This document shows, piece after piece, positions 27,798 through 36,010 of a stretch of DNA of 56,363 nucleotides (positions are counted from its first letter, which is position 1; the number at the start of each line of letters is the position of its first letter). The position numbers and the translations under genes are program-made. The notes under the pieces are model-generated. The model saw only the letters and a list, made by a program, of their open reading frames with translations. It ran no database searches and was not told the DNA's origin. Source of the DNA: an uncultured Ectothiorhodospiraceae bacterium (GTDB lineage Bacteria > Pseudomonadota > Gammaproteobacteria > Nitrococcales > Nitrococcaceae); assembly GCA_913055565.1 (NCBI GenBank), contig CAJXKP010000016.1, positions 1 through 56,363 of the forward strand. The letters are read 5' to 3'.

Positions 27798-27825
27798 GCT
27801 TGCGTCGAGCGATAAGGACGGCCCT

Positions 27826-28035
27826 ATGAATCCGACACTTCGCGATCTATCTGTAGAACAGCGCATCGACCTCGTTGAGGAGCTATGGGACAGCGTCGCT
27901 GCAGACCAGGAGGCCCTGGCGCTAACGGATGAGCAACGCACGGAGCTTGACCGGCGGCTCGCTATCTACGAGGCCGATGGAGAGGCGGGGCGTTCAGGCA
28001 AGACATCGTTGGCCGATATTCGAAAGCGCCTTTGA
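27826..28035 (+). CDS. Addiction-module antitoxin (PF09720-type)
   Basis: A 69-residue protein matching the putative addiction module component family: LSVEQRIDLVEELWDSV at 8-24 and LTDEQRTELDRRLAIYEAD at about 38-56. It precedes a RelE/ParE-fold toxin and overlaps it by three bases. Confidence 0.87.
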   Translation: MNPTLRDLSVEQRIDLVEELWDSVAADQEALALTDEQRTELDRRLAIYEADGEAGRSGKTSLADIRKRL

Positions 28036-28328
28036 ATATCGTCGTACAGGTTCGTGAAGAGGCTGAGCAGGATATTCAGGAAGCCGCCAGCTGGTATGAA
28101 CATCAGCGCGAGGGACTCGGGCACGAGTTCCTGGATGAGATCAGCGCAGCGTTCGATGCGATTGCGCAGCACCCAGGTATGTATCCGATCGTCCATCGTG
28201 GGGTGCGTCGGGCGCTAATCGGCCGTTTTCCTTTCGGTGTCTTCTATCATATGGGCGGTGAGACCGCTGTCGTGCTCGCCGTCATGCACGCCCGCAGGAC
28301 TCCTCGGACCTGGAAGAACAGAACGTGA
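28032..28328 (+). CDS. RelE/ParE-family toxin
   Basis: A 98-residue toxin with the fold signature VREEAEQDIQEAASWYEHQ, GLGHEFLDEISAAFDAIAQHPGMYP and VHRGVRRALIGRFPFGVFYH, ending AVMHARRTPRTW. It starts with TTG within the TTGA overlap at the antitoxin stop, a coupled arrangement. ParE members poison gyrase and RelE members cut mRNA; the choice is not clear here. Confidence 0.9.
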   Translation: MNIVVQVREEAEQDIQEAASWYEHQREGLGHEFLDEISAAFDAIAQHPGMYPIVHRGVRRALIGRFPFGVFYHMGGETAVVLAVMHARRTPRTWKNRT

Positions 28329-28430
28329 TCAAACGCACCATTTAAGCGCGCTAAGCAGTCGCCGCCACGCACACTCAACTGGCTCTCGAGGGGTGATATA
28401 GCACCGCCTCACCGTCGGCGATGCAGCGGA

Positions 28431-29318
28431 CTAGGTCGCCTCGTCCGTCCGAACTAGCGGTCGATTCTTGCCGCCTTCGATGAATCGCTTGCGGATCAAG
28501 TGCGAGAGGCCGTCGATTAGGGCCACTGTGACAACGATCATGATGATGATCATGCCCACCTCATCCCAGCGATGGGCCCTAATGCGGTCGGAGAGCTCGA
28601 AGCCGATACCGCCCGCCCCGACGATGCCGAGGATGGTCGCCGAACGCGTATTGGACTCGAACATATACAGCGCGTTGGAGAGCATCACGGGCAGCACCTG
28701 CGGCAACACCCCGAGCCGGATCACGATGCTGCGCCCCGCCCCCGTCGCGGCAACGCCCTCGGCCTGGCCGCTATCCGCGGTCTCGATGGCCTCGGCGTAG
28801 AGCTTGGCTAGCGTGCCCGTATCGCTGGTGGCGATGGCGAGCGTGCCGGCGATGGGCCCGAGCCCGACGGCCCGCACATAGACCAGCGCCCAGACCAAGG
28901 GGTCGATGCCGCGGATGCCGTCGAAATGACGGCGCAGGACGAAGTGGAAGACCCAGTTGGGGATGATGTTGCGCGCACCCATGATGCCGAGCGGGATGGC
29001 AAGGAGCGCGGCCGTGAGCGTGCCCAGGAAGGCCATGGTCAGGCTCTCCAGCAAGGCCCAGAACAGCCCCGAAGGCGCTGCCCCGAACGTCGGGGGCACC
29101 ATGGCGCTGAGGATGACACCCAACTCGCTGAGACCGTCCCAGATGCGGCCGGGAGCGGCGTCGAAGCGCACCAGGCAATAGCCGACGAAGGCTAATAGAG
29201 CCGACCAGACGGCCCACTGACGAGCCTGCTCCCACCAGGGGCGCTTGAAGGCGCGTGGGTAGTTCGCCTGCAAACGATCCATTTCTTCCGGCGTAATACT
29301 GGCGGCAGTAAGAGCCAT
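28431..29318 (-). CDS. phnE2: Phosphonate-type ABC transporter permease PhnE (second)
   Basis: Membrane subunit of a phosphonate/phosphite-class importer, 295 residues. It has six or so helices and the PhnE signatures TAALLAIPLGIMGARNIIPN, ATSDTGTLAKLYAEAIE and SATILGIVGAGGIGFEL. It shares one base with the preceding phnE (TAATG), so the two permeases are co-translated and probably form a heterodimer. Confidence 0.92.
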   Translation of the reverse strand: MALTAASITPEEMDRLQANYPRAFKRPWWEQARQWAVWSALLAFVGYCLVRFDAAPGRIWDGLSELGVILSAMVPPTFGAAPSGLFWALLESLTMAFLGTLTAALLAIPLGIMGARNIIPNWVFHFVLRRHFDGIRGIDPLVWALVYVRAVGLGPIAGTLAIATSDTGTLAKLYAEAIETADSGQAEGVAATGAGRSIVIRLGVLPQVLPVMLSNALYMFESNTRSATILGIVGAGGIGFELSDRIRAHRWDEVGMIIIMIVVTVALIDGLSHLIRKRFIEGGKNRPLVRTDEAT

Positions 29319-30196
29319 TAGTTTTTCTCCCGGCCGAGCAATCGGTTACGCATGACTTCGCTCGTCAGATCCAGGACGATCACTGTGGTGACCAACATGA
29401 TCAGGATCGCGCTCACATCCTGGTAATTATTCCAGCTAATCGCGGTGTAGAGTTCTTGGCCGATACCGCCGGCGCCGACGAAGCCCACGATAGCGGCGGC
29501 CCGCAGGTTGAGCTCCACGCGCCACAGGGTATAGCTGGTATAGCCCGGCAGGACTTGCGGCACAACGGCGTAGCGGATGCGCTCGAACCAATTGCCGCCG
29601 GCGGCGGCGAGCCCCTCCACCGGTCGGGTATCGATGTTCTCGTTAACCTCGGCGTAGAGCTTACCCAAGCCGCCTATGGAATGGACGGACAAGGCTAGAT
29701 AGCCGGCCAGCGGACCAACACCAAAGGCCACGACGAAGATGAGTGCGTAGACCACTTCGGGGACGGTGCGTGCCAGCTCCAATAGACGCCGGCTGGCGAA
29801 ATAGATGGGCGTATTGCTCATCAGATTGCGGGAGGCGGAGAACGACAGCAGCAGCGCGCCGACGACCCCGGTTAGGCTCGCCATGAGCGCGATCAGCATG
29901 GTGTCGAACAACAAGCCCAGCCAGTGCCAGAAATCGGCGTACCAGGCAGCGATATCGGCAAAGAAGGTGGCGAGGCTGATATCGGGGACCGTCTCGGCGA
30001 AATAGCCACCGAGCCCGGGTAGGCCGCGTATGACGCGGATCGGCGTTACACCGGTGACAACGGACGCCCCCACAACACACGCGACGAAGACGCTGATGCA
30101 CACCAGGGTGACCAGCGCCTGCTGGCGCCTCAGGCGCCGATACTGGTGTTCCAGCGCACGCACCGCCGGGGTGTCCATCGCGGAAGCCCCATCCAT
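29318..30196 (-). CDS. phnE: Phosphonate-type ABC transporter permease PhnE (first)
   Basis: Partner permease, 292 residues, with SASRNLMSNTPIYFASRRLLELARTVPEVVYALIF (core ASRNLMSN and RTVPEVVYAL), SIGGLGKLYAEVNE and AAAIVGFVGAGGIGQEL. The ATG at 30196 has AAGGAG upstream and a family-like start; an open frame to 30286 would overlap phnD and lacks a good site. A hairpin separates it from phnD. Confidence 0.92.
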   Translation of the reverse strand: MDGASAMDTPAVRALEHQYRRLRRQQALVTLVCISVFVACVVGASVVTGVTPIRVIRGLPGLGGYFAETVPDISLATFFADIAAWYADFWHWLGLLFDTMLIALMASLTGVVGALLLSFSASRNLMSNTPIYFASRRLLELARTVPEVVYALIFVVAFGVGPLAGYLALSVHSIGGLGKLYAEVNENIDTRPVEGLAAAGGNWFERIRYAVVPQVLPGYTSYTLWRVELNLRAAAIVGFVGAGGIGQELYTAISWNNYQDVSAILIMLVTTVIVLDLTSEVMRNRLLGREKN

Positions 30197-30230
30197 CGTC
30201 TTTCTCCTTAACGCTGCTGCATAACAGCTA

Positions 30231-30250
30231 CGCCCGGGACAGCCCGGGCG
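30231..30250 (-). terminator. Hairpin between phnD and phnE
   Basis: Stem CGCCCGGG/CCCGGGCG with loop ACAG lies between the binding-protein and permease genes. It resembles the urtA-urtB hairpin and would favour excess binding protein. Confidence 0.55.
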
Positions 30251-30276
30251 CATACGGCAGGCAAGGCAGTTTGCTA

Positions 30277-31179
30277 TTACTGCCACTCATCCATGCGCTT
30301 GCGCATCTCGACGATGGGCGCGTAGTCCTCCTGGGTCACCTTCTGGAAGCCGGGTGATTTACCCCGCGCAACCTGGCGAAAGATCTTCTCGTTTTTCTCC
30401 TTGAGGTTCAGCAGCATCTGCTGGAAGTCATCGATCAGGTCCTGGGGGAGATCGCCCCGCGCCGCGATGACCGGATTGGGGATGGGCTCCGAGGACCAGA
30501 TGACGCGGAAGTCGTCCTTCTCGATGACATCCCGCTCGAGCATCATATTGATACCGCCGCGGGTGTGCTTTTCCGGATCGTTGGTCCAGGTCACCACCGC
30601 CTCGTAGGTCTTATCCATGAGTCCGATAACGCTCTGCTCGTGGCCGCCCGAGAACACCACCTCGCCGAAGTGCTCCTTGGGATTGATGCCCTGGGAGCGC
30701 AGGCTGGAGTTGGGCATGAGATACCCGGAGGTGGAGTTGGGATCCGCCCAGGCGAAGGTCTCGCCCTTTAGGTCCTCGATCGACTGGTAGTCGCTATCGG
30801 CCCGCACGATCATGACGGAGTGATAGCCGATGGAGCCATCGGGATTCTTCGGCGCCACCAGCGGCTCCACATTGCCGTCCGACTGCAGGTGGGCGGCCGC
30901 GTAGCCGCTGGCGCCCATGTGCATGAACTCGATTTGCTCACCGAGCAGGGCCTGGATTACGCCGGCGTAATTGGACGCCAAATAGACATCGAGCTTGGCG
31001 CCGAGATTGTCCTTCACGTAGGGCGCGAACTCGGTGTACCGACTCAACGCCGCGCCCTGACTCTCAACGCTCTGCACGCCATACCCCACCGAGCTAAACG
31101 TCTCCCGCCAATCCTCGGCGGCCGCTGTTGTCGCGCTCACCAGCGCCACCGAAGCGGCTGTTAGCTTAAAGGTCTTCAT
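30277..31179 (-). CDS. phnD: Phosphonate-type ABC transporter binding protein PhnD
   Basis: Periplasmic receptor, 300 residues, with signal peptide cleaved near TAAA-EDW. PhnD segments are ASNYAGVIQALLGEQIEFMHMGASGYAAAH, KGETFAWADPNSTSGYLMPN and FSGGHEQSVIGLMDKTYEAV (read in short pieces). The STSG phosphate-group contact is kept. Ligand may be an alkyl- or aminoethyl-phosphonate; no C-P lyase is in the window, so catabolism must be elsewhere. Confidence 0.92.
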   Translation of the reverse strand: MKTFKLTAASVALVSATTAAAEDWRETFSSVGYGVQSVESQGAALSRYTEFAPYVKDNLGAKLDVYLASNYAGVIQALLGEQIEFMHMGASGYAAAHLQSDGNVEPLVAPKNPDGSIGYHSVMIVRADSDYQSIEDLKGETFAWADPNSTSGYLMPNSSLRSQGINPKEHFGEVVFSGGHEQSVIGLMDKTYEAVVTWTNDPEKHTRGGINMMLERDVIEKDDFRVIWSSEPIPNPVIAARGDLPQDLIDDFQQMLLNLKEKNEKIFRQVARGKSPGFQKVTQEDYAPIVEMRKRMDEWQ

Positions 31180-31210
31180 CAGTCACCTCTCATCGTCCTG
31201 TGGCATAGAT

Positions 31211-32023
31211 TCAGTTCACGGCCGCCAAGCCGCCGGCATCCGCACCAGCGGCGGCGGGCGTTGAGGCTTCTGGCGCCGACTCAGCGGCGCGGGGCATGTC
31301 GTAGATCGCCGCCAGTGAGCGCTCATCGAGCTCGTCGGGCGTGCCGTCGAAGACGACGCGCCCGTCTCGCATGCCGAGAATTCGGTCGCAGTGGGCTCGC
31401 GCCATCTCCACGGTGTGGACGTTGAGCAGCACGCTAATGCCCTCGTGGCGATTGATCTCGCGCAGCGTCTCCAGGACCAGCGAGGCGTTGTGCGGGTCCA
31501 GCGACGCGATGGGCTCATCGGCGAGGATGACCTCCGGCTCCTGGATGAGGGCTCGTGCGATAGCGACGCGCTGCTGCTGACCGCCCGACAGGGTGTCGGC
31601 GCGCTGGAGGATTTGCTCCGCCATGCCGACGCGCTCGAGCGTGAGCGCCGCCAGCGCTCGCTCACGGCGGCTGAATAGCTTGCATAGGGTTCGCGGCGTG
31701 CTCCGATGCGCCACGCGACCCGCGAGCACGTTGGTTAGCACATCCAGCCGGTGCACCAGGTTGAACTGCTGGAAGATCATGGCGCAGCGGCGGCGCCAGT
31801 CGCGCCGATGGCGCCCCCTGAGCGCCGAGACATCAACGCCGGCGTAGCGCACGCAGCCACCGCTGGGCGTCGTCAGGCCGTTAATGCCGCGCAGCAGCGT
31901 CGACTTCCCGGCCCCGGACCGCCCCACGATGCCGACCATCTGGCCGGCCTCCACCTGCAGCGACACACCATCCAGGGCCCGCGTCTGGCCGAACCGCTTG
32001 GATAGATCGCGAATCTCCAGCAT
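31211..32023 (-). CDS. phnC: Phosphonate-type ABC transporter ATPase PhnC
   Basis: ATPase, 270 residues, with Walker A GRSGAGKST, LSGGQQQRVAIA and VILADEPIASLD. The RHRRDWRRRCAMIFQQFNLV stretch is typical of PhnC. The ATG at 32023 has a perfect GGAGG at good spacing; ATGs further upstream do not. The last 25 residues are an Ala-rich tail. It is the first gene of the phnCDEE unit, behind a Pho-box-like site. Confidence 0.92.
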   Translation of the reverse strand: MLEIRDLSKRFGQTRALDGVSLQVEAGQMVGIVGRSGAGKSTLLRGINGLTTPSGGCVRYAGVDVSALRGRHRRDWRRRCAMIFQQFNLVHRLDVLTNVLAGRVAHRSTPRTLCKLFSRRERALAALTLERVGMAEQILQRADTLSGGQQQRVAIARALIQEPEVILADEPIASLDPHNASLVLETLREINRHEGISVLLNVHTVEMARAHCDRILGMRDGRVVFDGTPDELDERSLAAIYDMPRAAESAPEASTPAAAGADAGGLAAVN

Positions 32024-32132
32024 TTCTGCCTCCGCTGCCATGGGCGCGCCGATCGCTATCGTGCGTCGGTAGCGCCGCAATAACTGGCCGCAAAGGCTAA
32101 GCTGGCCCCTGTTACGTCCGCGTGAAGCGGCC

Positions 32133-32150
32133 ATGACACAGCAATGACCG
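32133..32150 (-). promoter_or_regulatory. Pho-box-like site upstream of phnCDEE
   Basis: On the minus strand CGGTCAT-TGCT-GTGTCAT fits the PhoB consensus CTGTCAT-N4-CTGTCAT with one mismatch in each 7-mer. It lies 110 bases before phnC, compatible with PhoB activation under phosphate starvation. Confidence 0.55.
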
Positions 32151-32420
32151 CCGATGCCGGCGCATGCCTACTCTGCGACCTCCGGCAGCGTCAGTACCGA
32201 GGTCGGCGGGCCTAAACAATGCACAAGCCTGATGAGATCCCATCCGAGGCCGTCTATTGCGCCCGCGTCCAGCCCGTAGGCAGGCGTTTTAGTCAGCGCG
32301 CCGTCCGGCGAACGGCTGCGACCCCATAACCGGCCCGGGGGACTACCGCCTCTCACCACCGCTGCAGCAGCCAAAAGCTGTCCACTAGGCGGCACTGGGG
32401 CGAGCGATTACCGCTACTCC

Positions 32421-32460
32421 TTGTCACCGAACCGCAATCACAGCTTCAAAGGCATGTCAT
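32421..32460 (+). promoter_or_regulatory. Weak phased Pho-box series upstream of ptxA
   Basis: TTGTCAC (32421), GCTTCAA (32443) and ATGTCAT (32454) all fall on one 11-base phase, the PhoB repeat period, but the middle units are poor. It ends about 75 bases before ptxA. Confidence 0.35.
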
Positions 32461-32536
32461 TGCCGTCTTGCAGGGTGTTCGACGTTGTTAAAGCGAACCG
32501 CCAAACGATCGAAGACTTCGATCAAGGGGCCGAGAA

Positions 32537-33310
32537 ATGATCCAGACCGATCAACTGGCAATGACTTACGACGGCGGCGTCGAAGCGCTGCAAACCACCT
32601 CGTTGGCCTTTAAGCAAGGCGAGGTCACCGTCCTGCTAGGACCTTCAGGCGCCGGCAAATCGACCTTACTGCACTGCCTCAACCACCTGCGCAAGCCCAC
32701 GCATGGCGCCGTCGTGGTGGATGGACTCGGGCGCCTGAATCACACCGGCCGGGTTCGGCGGCACCGGCGCAATACGGCCATGATCTTCCAGCAGCACCAG
32801 CTACTGCCGCGGGTAAGCGTGCTCCGCAACACCCTGCTCGGCCGGCTCGGCCACCACGGGCTGTGGCGCAGTCTGTGGCCCCTGCCAGCGTCCGAACGGC
32901 GCCTCGCCCTCGACAGCCTGGCGCGCGTGGGGCTTGCGGATAAGGCCCTTATGCGCGCCGACCAGCTCTCCGGCGGTCAGCAGCAACGCGTCGGCATCGC
33001 CCGGGCACTGACGCAACAAGCGGAGCTGATACTGGCGGATGAGCCGGTAGCCAGTCTCGATCCCAGCGCCTCCCGCCAAGTCCTCTCGCTGTTGCGCGGC
33101 ATCTGCCGCGAGCGTGGCCTCACGGCCGTCATCAGCCTGCATCAGGTGGAGTACACGCGCGAGTTCGCCGACCGCGTCGTGGGTCTGGCGGGCGGTGCGG
33201 TGGTCTTCGATGACCGCCCCGACGCCATCACTGACGACGTCCTTCGCCACGTCTACGGCGACGAGGCGGTCGGCGAGCTAGCGACCGATCACGAAGCGGC
33301 AGCCGCTTGA
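32537..33310 (+). CDS. ptxA: Phosphite ABC transporter ATPase PtxA
   Basis: ATPase of the phosphite importer, 257 residues. Walker A GPSGAGKST, LSGGQQQRVGIA and ILADEPVASLD are present, along with the PhnC/PtxA-type RVRRHRRNTAMIFQQHQLL. It is first in a tight series with ptxB, C, D and E. The sequence alone would only say phosphonate/phosphite; phosphite is assigned through ptxD. Confidence 0.9.
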   Translation: MIQTDQLAMTYDGGVEALQTTSLAFKQGEVTVLLGPSGAGKSTLLHCLNHLRKPTHGAVVVDGLGRLNHTGRVRRHRRNTAMIFQQHQLLPRVSVLRNTLLGRLGHHGLWRSLWPLPASERRLALDSLARVGLADKALMRADQLSGGQQQRVGIARALTQQAELILADEPVASLDPSASRQVLSLLRGICRERGLTAVISLHQVEYTREFADRVVGLAGGAVVFDDRPDAITDDVLRHVYGDEAVGELATDHEAAAA

Positions 33311-33353
33311 TCGGTCTCGCTAAACCAAGCAAACCCACTGAAGGAGTCGATCC

Positions 33354-34199
33354 ATGAAACACCCAATCAAGTGCCTGCTACTCGGCGCCACGCTCACCGC
33401 TACCGCAGGCGTCGCGATGGCCGGCAAAGCCAACCCGGAGACTCTCAAAGTCGCCCTGCTGCCGGACGAGTCGCCGCAGCAGATCATCAAACAAAATGAG
33501 GCCTTTCAGGATTACCTGGAGGACGAACTCGGCAAGGAAATCAAGCTGGTCGTAACCACGGACTACTCGTCCATGATGGAGGCCGCTCGCTTCGAGCGCG
33601 TGGACCTCGCCTACTTTGGGCCCCTGTCCTATGTTCTCGCGAGCAACAAGGGCGCCGACATCGTGCCGTTTGCCGCTAAGTTGACGCATGGCACGGCCAC
33701 CTATCGCTCCGTGCTCATCGCCAATCGCAATACTGACGTCGACAGCTTTGCCGACATCGAGGGTAAAGACATGGCGTATGGCGACCAGGCCTCCACCTCC
33801 AGCCACTTAATCCCCAAGCAACACCTAATCAAGCAAGGCGTCGAGCCAAGTGAGTACAGCGGCCACCACACCGGTACCCATGACGCCGCGGCCACGGCGG
33901 TCCAGAACGGCCACGCCCAGGCCGGTGCGCTATCCGAGCCGATCTTCGAGTCCCTGGTCGAGCGAGGCGTCATCTCCAAGGACAAGGTGAAGGTCCTTGG
34001 TCATTCCGCCCCCTATCCGGATTATCCATGGACGATGCAGAGCTATCTTGACGACGACCTGAAGGCCAAGATCCGCGAGACTTTCCTCGGCCTTGAGGAT
34101 AAGGCGGTCCTGGAGCCCCTAGGCGCCGAAGGGTTCGTCGCCGTGAGCGAGGCGGACTACGCCCCTGTCCGCGAGCTGCTTCCCCTGCTAGAGCGTTAA
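33354..34199 (+). CDS. ptxB: Phosphite ABC transporter binding protein PtxB
   Basis: Periplasmic receptor, 281 residues, with signal peptide ending near VAMA-GKA (residue 23). PtxB/PhnD segments are LKVALLPDESPQQIIKQNE, DYSSMMEAARFERVDLAYFGPLSYVLA and YGDQASTSSHLIPK. The Asp-Tyr-Ser-Ser and Ser-Thr-Ser clusters are those that hold phosphite in known PtxB structures. AAGGAG precedes the ATG. Mature protein starts with an ordinary short N-terminus; no lipobox. Confidence 0.92.
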   Translation: MKHPIKCLLLGATLTATAGVAMAGKANPETLKVALLPDESPQQIIKQNEAFQDYLEDELGKEIKLVVTTDYSSMMEAARFERVDLAYFGPLSYVLASNKGADIVPFAAKLTHGTATYRSVLIANRNTDVDSFADIEGKDMAYGDQASTSSHLIPKQHLIKQGVEPSEYSGHHTGTHDAAATAVQNGHAQAGALSEPIFESLVERGVISKDKVKVLGHSAPYPDYPWTMQSYLDDDLKAKIRETFLGLEDKAVLEPLGAEGFVAVSEADYAPVRELLPLLER

Positions 34200-34205
34200 G
34201 GCATT

Positions 34206-35006
34206 ATGACGACGGAGAGCTACGACGCGATTCTCCGCACTGAGCGCAGCCACCGGTTCCGCACCGGTGCCCTGCTCGCTGCGGTCACCCTCATCATCCT
34301 GGTAGCTGGCTACTATACCGGCCTTTTCAACGCCCAGCGGCTGGCCGAAGGCCTCCCGGCGCTAGGCCAGCTCATGGCCAACATGGTGCCGCCGAGCTTC
34401 GGGGCGTGGGCGGACTGGATCCTGCCACTGATCGATACCATCGCCATGAGTATCGCCGGCACCGCCATGGCGGTGCTGTTCTCGGTGCCGCTGTCTTTCG
34501 CGGCAGCGCGCAACACCACGCCCAACTGGGCCGTCTATCACGCCAGCCGAAACCTGCTGAACCTGCTGCGTACTGTGCCCGAGCTTATTATGGGCATTAT
34601 CTTCGTGGCGGCGGTCGGCTTCGGCCCGCTCGCCGGCGTGCTCGCCGTCGGCCTCCACTCCATTGGGATGGTGGGGAAATTCTTCGCGGAGACCATCGAG
34701 CACGCGGACCCGGCCCCAATCGAGGCGACGCGGGCAACCGGGGCAGGCGGTACGCAGATCATCTGCCACGGCATCCTGCCGCAGGTACTACCCCAGTTCC
34801 TCGATGTCTCGGTCTATCGTTGGGAGTACAACTTCCGGGCCTCGACGGTCATGGGGCTGGTCGGTGCCGGCGGTATAGGTTTTGAGCTTATCGGCAGCCT
34901 TCGGATCATGGACTACCAGGAGGTATTCGCCATCCTGCTCGTCATTCTGGCAACCGTAATCGTCGTGGACGGTATCGGCTCGGCGCTGCGCCGGAGGCTA
35001 CAATGA
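34206..35006 (+). CDS. ptxC: Phosphite ABC transporter permease PtxC
   Basis: Single permease, 266 residues, with about six helices and PhnE-family motifs FAAARNTTPNWAVYHASRNLLNLLRTVPELI (core AARNTTPN, RTVPELI), LHSIGMVGKFFAETIEHAD and ASTVMGLVGAGGIGFELIG. Only one permease is encoded, so it should homodimerise, unlike the phn system. It overlaps ptxD by four bases. Confidence 0.92.
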   Translation: MTTESYDAILRTERSHRFRTGALLAAVTLIILVAGYYTGLFNAQRLAEGLPALGQLMANMVPPSFGAWADWILPLIDTIAMSIAGTAMAVLFSVPLSFAAARNTTPNWAVYHASRNLLNLLRTVPELIMGIIFVAAVGFGPLAGVLAVGLHSIGMVGKFFAETIEHADPAPIEATRATGAGGTQIICHGILPQVLPQFLDVSVYRWEYNFRASTVMGLVGAGGIGFELIGSLRIMDYQEVFAILLVILATVIVVDGIGSALRRRLQ

Positions 35007-36010
35007 CTCAGACCGTCGTATTCCCGCAGGCCCCCATGGGGTCGACGCTCGAGCGACTCGACGCCGGCACCCGAGTCGTCGTCAACGACGGCGACGGTCC
35101 CTGGTCGACGGCCAAGCTCCGTGAGGCGACGCGCGGTGCCGACGCCCTGGTGGCGTTCATGACCGAGCGCATTGACGCCGACCTACTCGCCCAGTGCCCG
35201 CGCCTGCGCCTCGTCGCGGGCGCGCTCAAGGGCACCGATAACATCGATATCGGTGCCTGCACGCGCCATGGCGTCTGGGTCACCGCGGTGCCCGACCTGC
35301 TCAGGATTCCTACTGCCGAGCTGGCGATCGGCCTGATGATCGGCCTCGCTCGTGACCTACGCGAGGGCGACAGCCAGGTACGCAGCGGTCAGTTCACCGG
35401 CTGGCGACCCCAACTCTACGGCATGGGGCTGGCCGGTAGTCGCGTCGGGCTCGTCGGTATGGGCGCCATCGGGCGCGCCATCGTTGAGCGGCTCGCCGGC
35501 TTCGGCTGCCGTATTTGCTACCACGACCCCAACCCCATCAGTCCCGACGAGCCGTCGGCCTCGCTATGCCGAAAAGCGGACCTTGAGACCGTTCTCGCGA
35601 CGAGTGACATCGTGGTAACGGCCACGCCGTTAACGGATCGAACGCACCATCTGATCGGCACGCACGCCCTAGCTCGCATGCCAGACCATGCGCTGTTGAT
35701 CAATCCGAGTCGCGGCTCGGTGGTCGACGAGCAGGCCATCGCCGCGGCGCTTGCTAACGATCAGCTGGGAGGCTACGCCGCCGATGTCTTCGAGATGGAG
35801 GACCTGTCCCGAACTGATCGGCCCGACGCTATTCCCGAGGCGCTACGAACTCACCCAAGGACCTTGTTCGCGCCCCACTTGGGGTCCGCTGTGCGGGAGA
35901 ACCGCCGCCAGATCGAGCATCACGCGGTCGACAACGTCCGACGAGTGCTCAGCGGGGAACCACCGCACGACGCCGTTAACCAACCCGTCGATGGCATCGG
36001 CCGATGCTAA
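35003..36010 (+). CDS. ptxD: Phosphite dehydrogenase PtxD
   Basis: Oxidises phosphite to phosphate with NAD+, giving the cell both P and NADH. The 335-residue protein aligns with the Pseudomonas stutzeri enzyme without gaps at the key positions. Present at the same numbers are Met53, Leu75, Lys76, Trp134, Tyr139, Arg237, Glu266, His292 and Ser295. Signature stretches are GALKGTDNIDI, VPDLLRIPTAELAIGL and GYAADVFEMED. The nucleotide site has GMGAIG and Asp175-Pro176 at the positions that set NAD preference, so NAD rather than NADP is expected. The specific residues make a generic hydroxyacid dehydrogenase unlikely. Confidence 0.96.
   Translation: MTQTVVFPQAPMGSTLERLDAGTRVVVNDGDGPWSTAKLREATRGADALVAFMTERIDADLLAQCPRLRLVAGALKGTDNIDIGACTRHGVWVTAVPDLLRIPTAELAIGLMIGLARDLREGDSQVRSGQFTGWRPQLYGMGLAGSRVGLVGMGAIGRAIVERLAGFGCRICYHDPNPISPDEPSASLCRKADLETVLATSDIVVTATPLTDRTHHLIGTHALARMPDHALLINPSRGSVVDEQAIAAALANDQLGGYAADVFEMEDLSRTDRPDAIPEALRTHPRTLFAPHLGSAVRENRRQIEHHAVDNVRRVLSGEPPHDAVNQPVDGIGRC

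Larger units (their letters stand above)
27400..27825. other. Intergenic stretch between two divergent toxin-antitoxin pairs
   Basis: About 425 bases, noticeably richer in A+T than the flanks near both ends. It holds the two palindromic operators listed separately. No convincing gene is seen in the middle (27445-27765). Confidence 0.6.
32024..32536. other. Divergent control region between phnCDEE and ptxABCDE
   Basis: About 510 bases without a convincing gene. It contains a good Pho-box-like site on the phn side and a weaker phased series on the ptx side, listed separately. Confidence 0.6.

Noticed and set aside
26585-28430. Duplicated tRNA 3' end as an attachment site
   Set aside because: I looked for a second copy of the T-arm/acceptor sequence downstream and saw none within the window.
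30197-30286. Upstream start for the first phnE permease
   Set aside because: It would overlap phnD and cross the hairpin; the ATG at 30196 has AAGGAG and a normal PhnE start.
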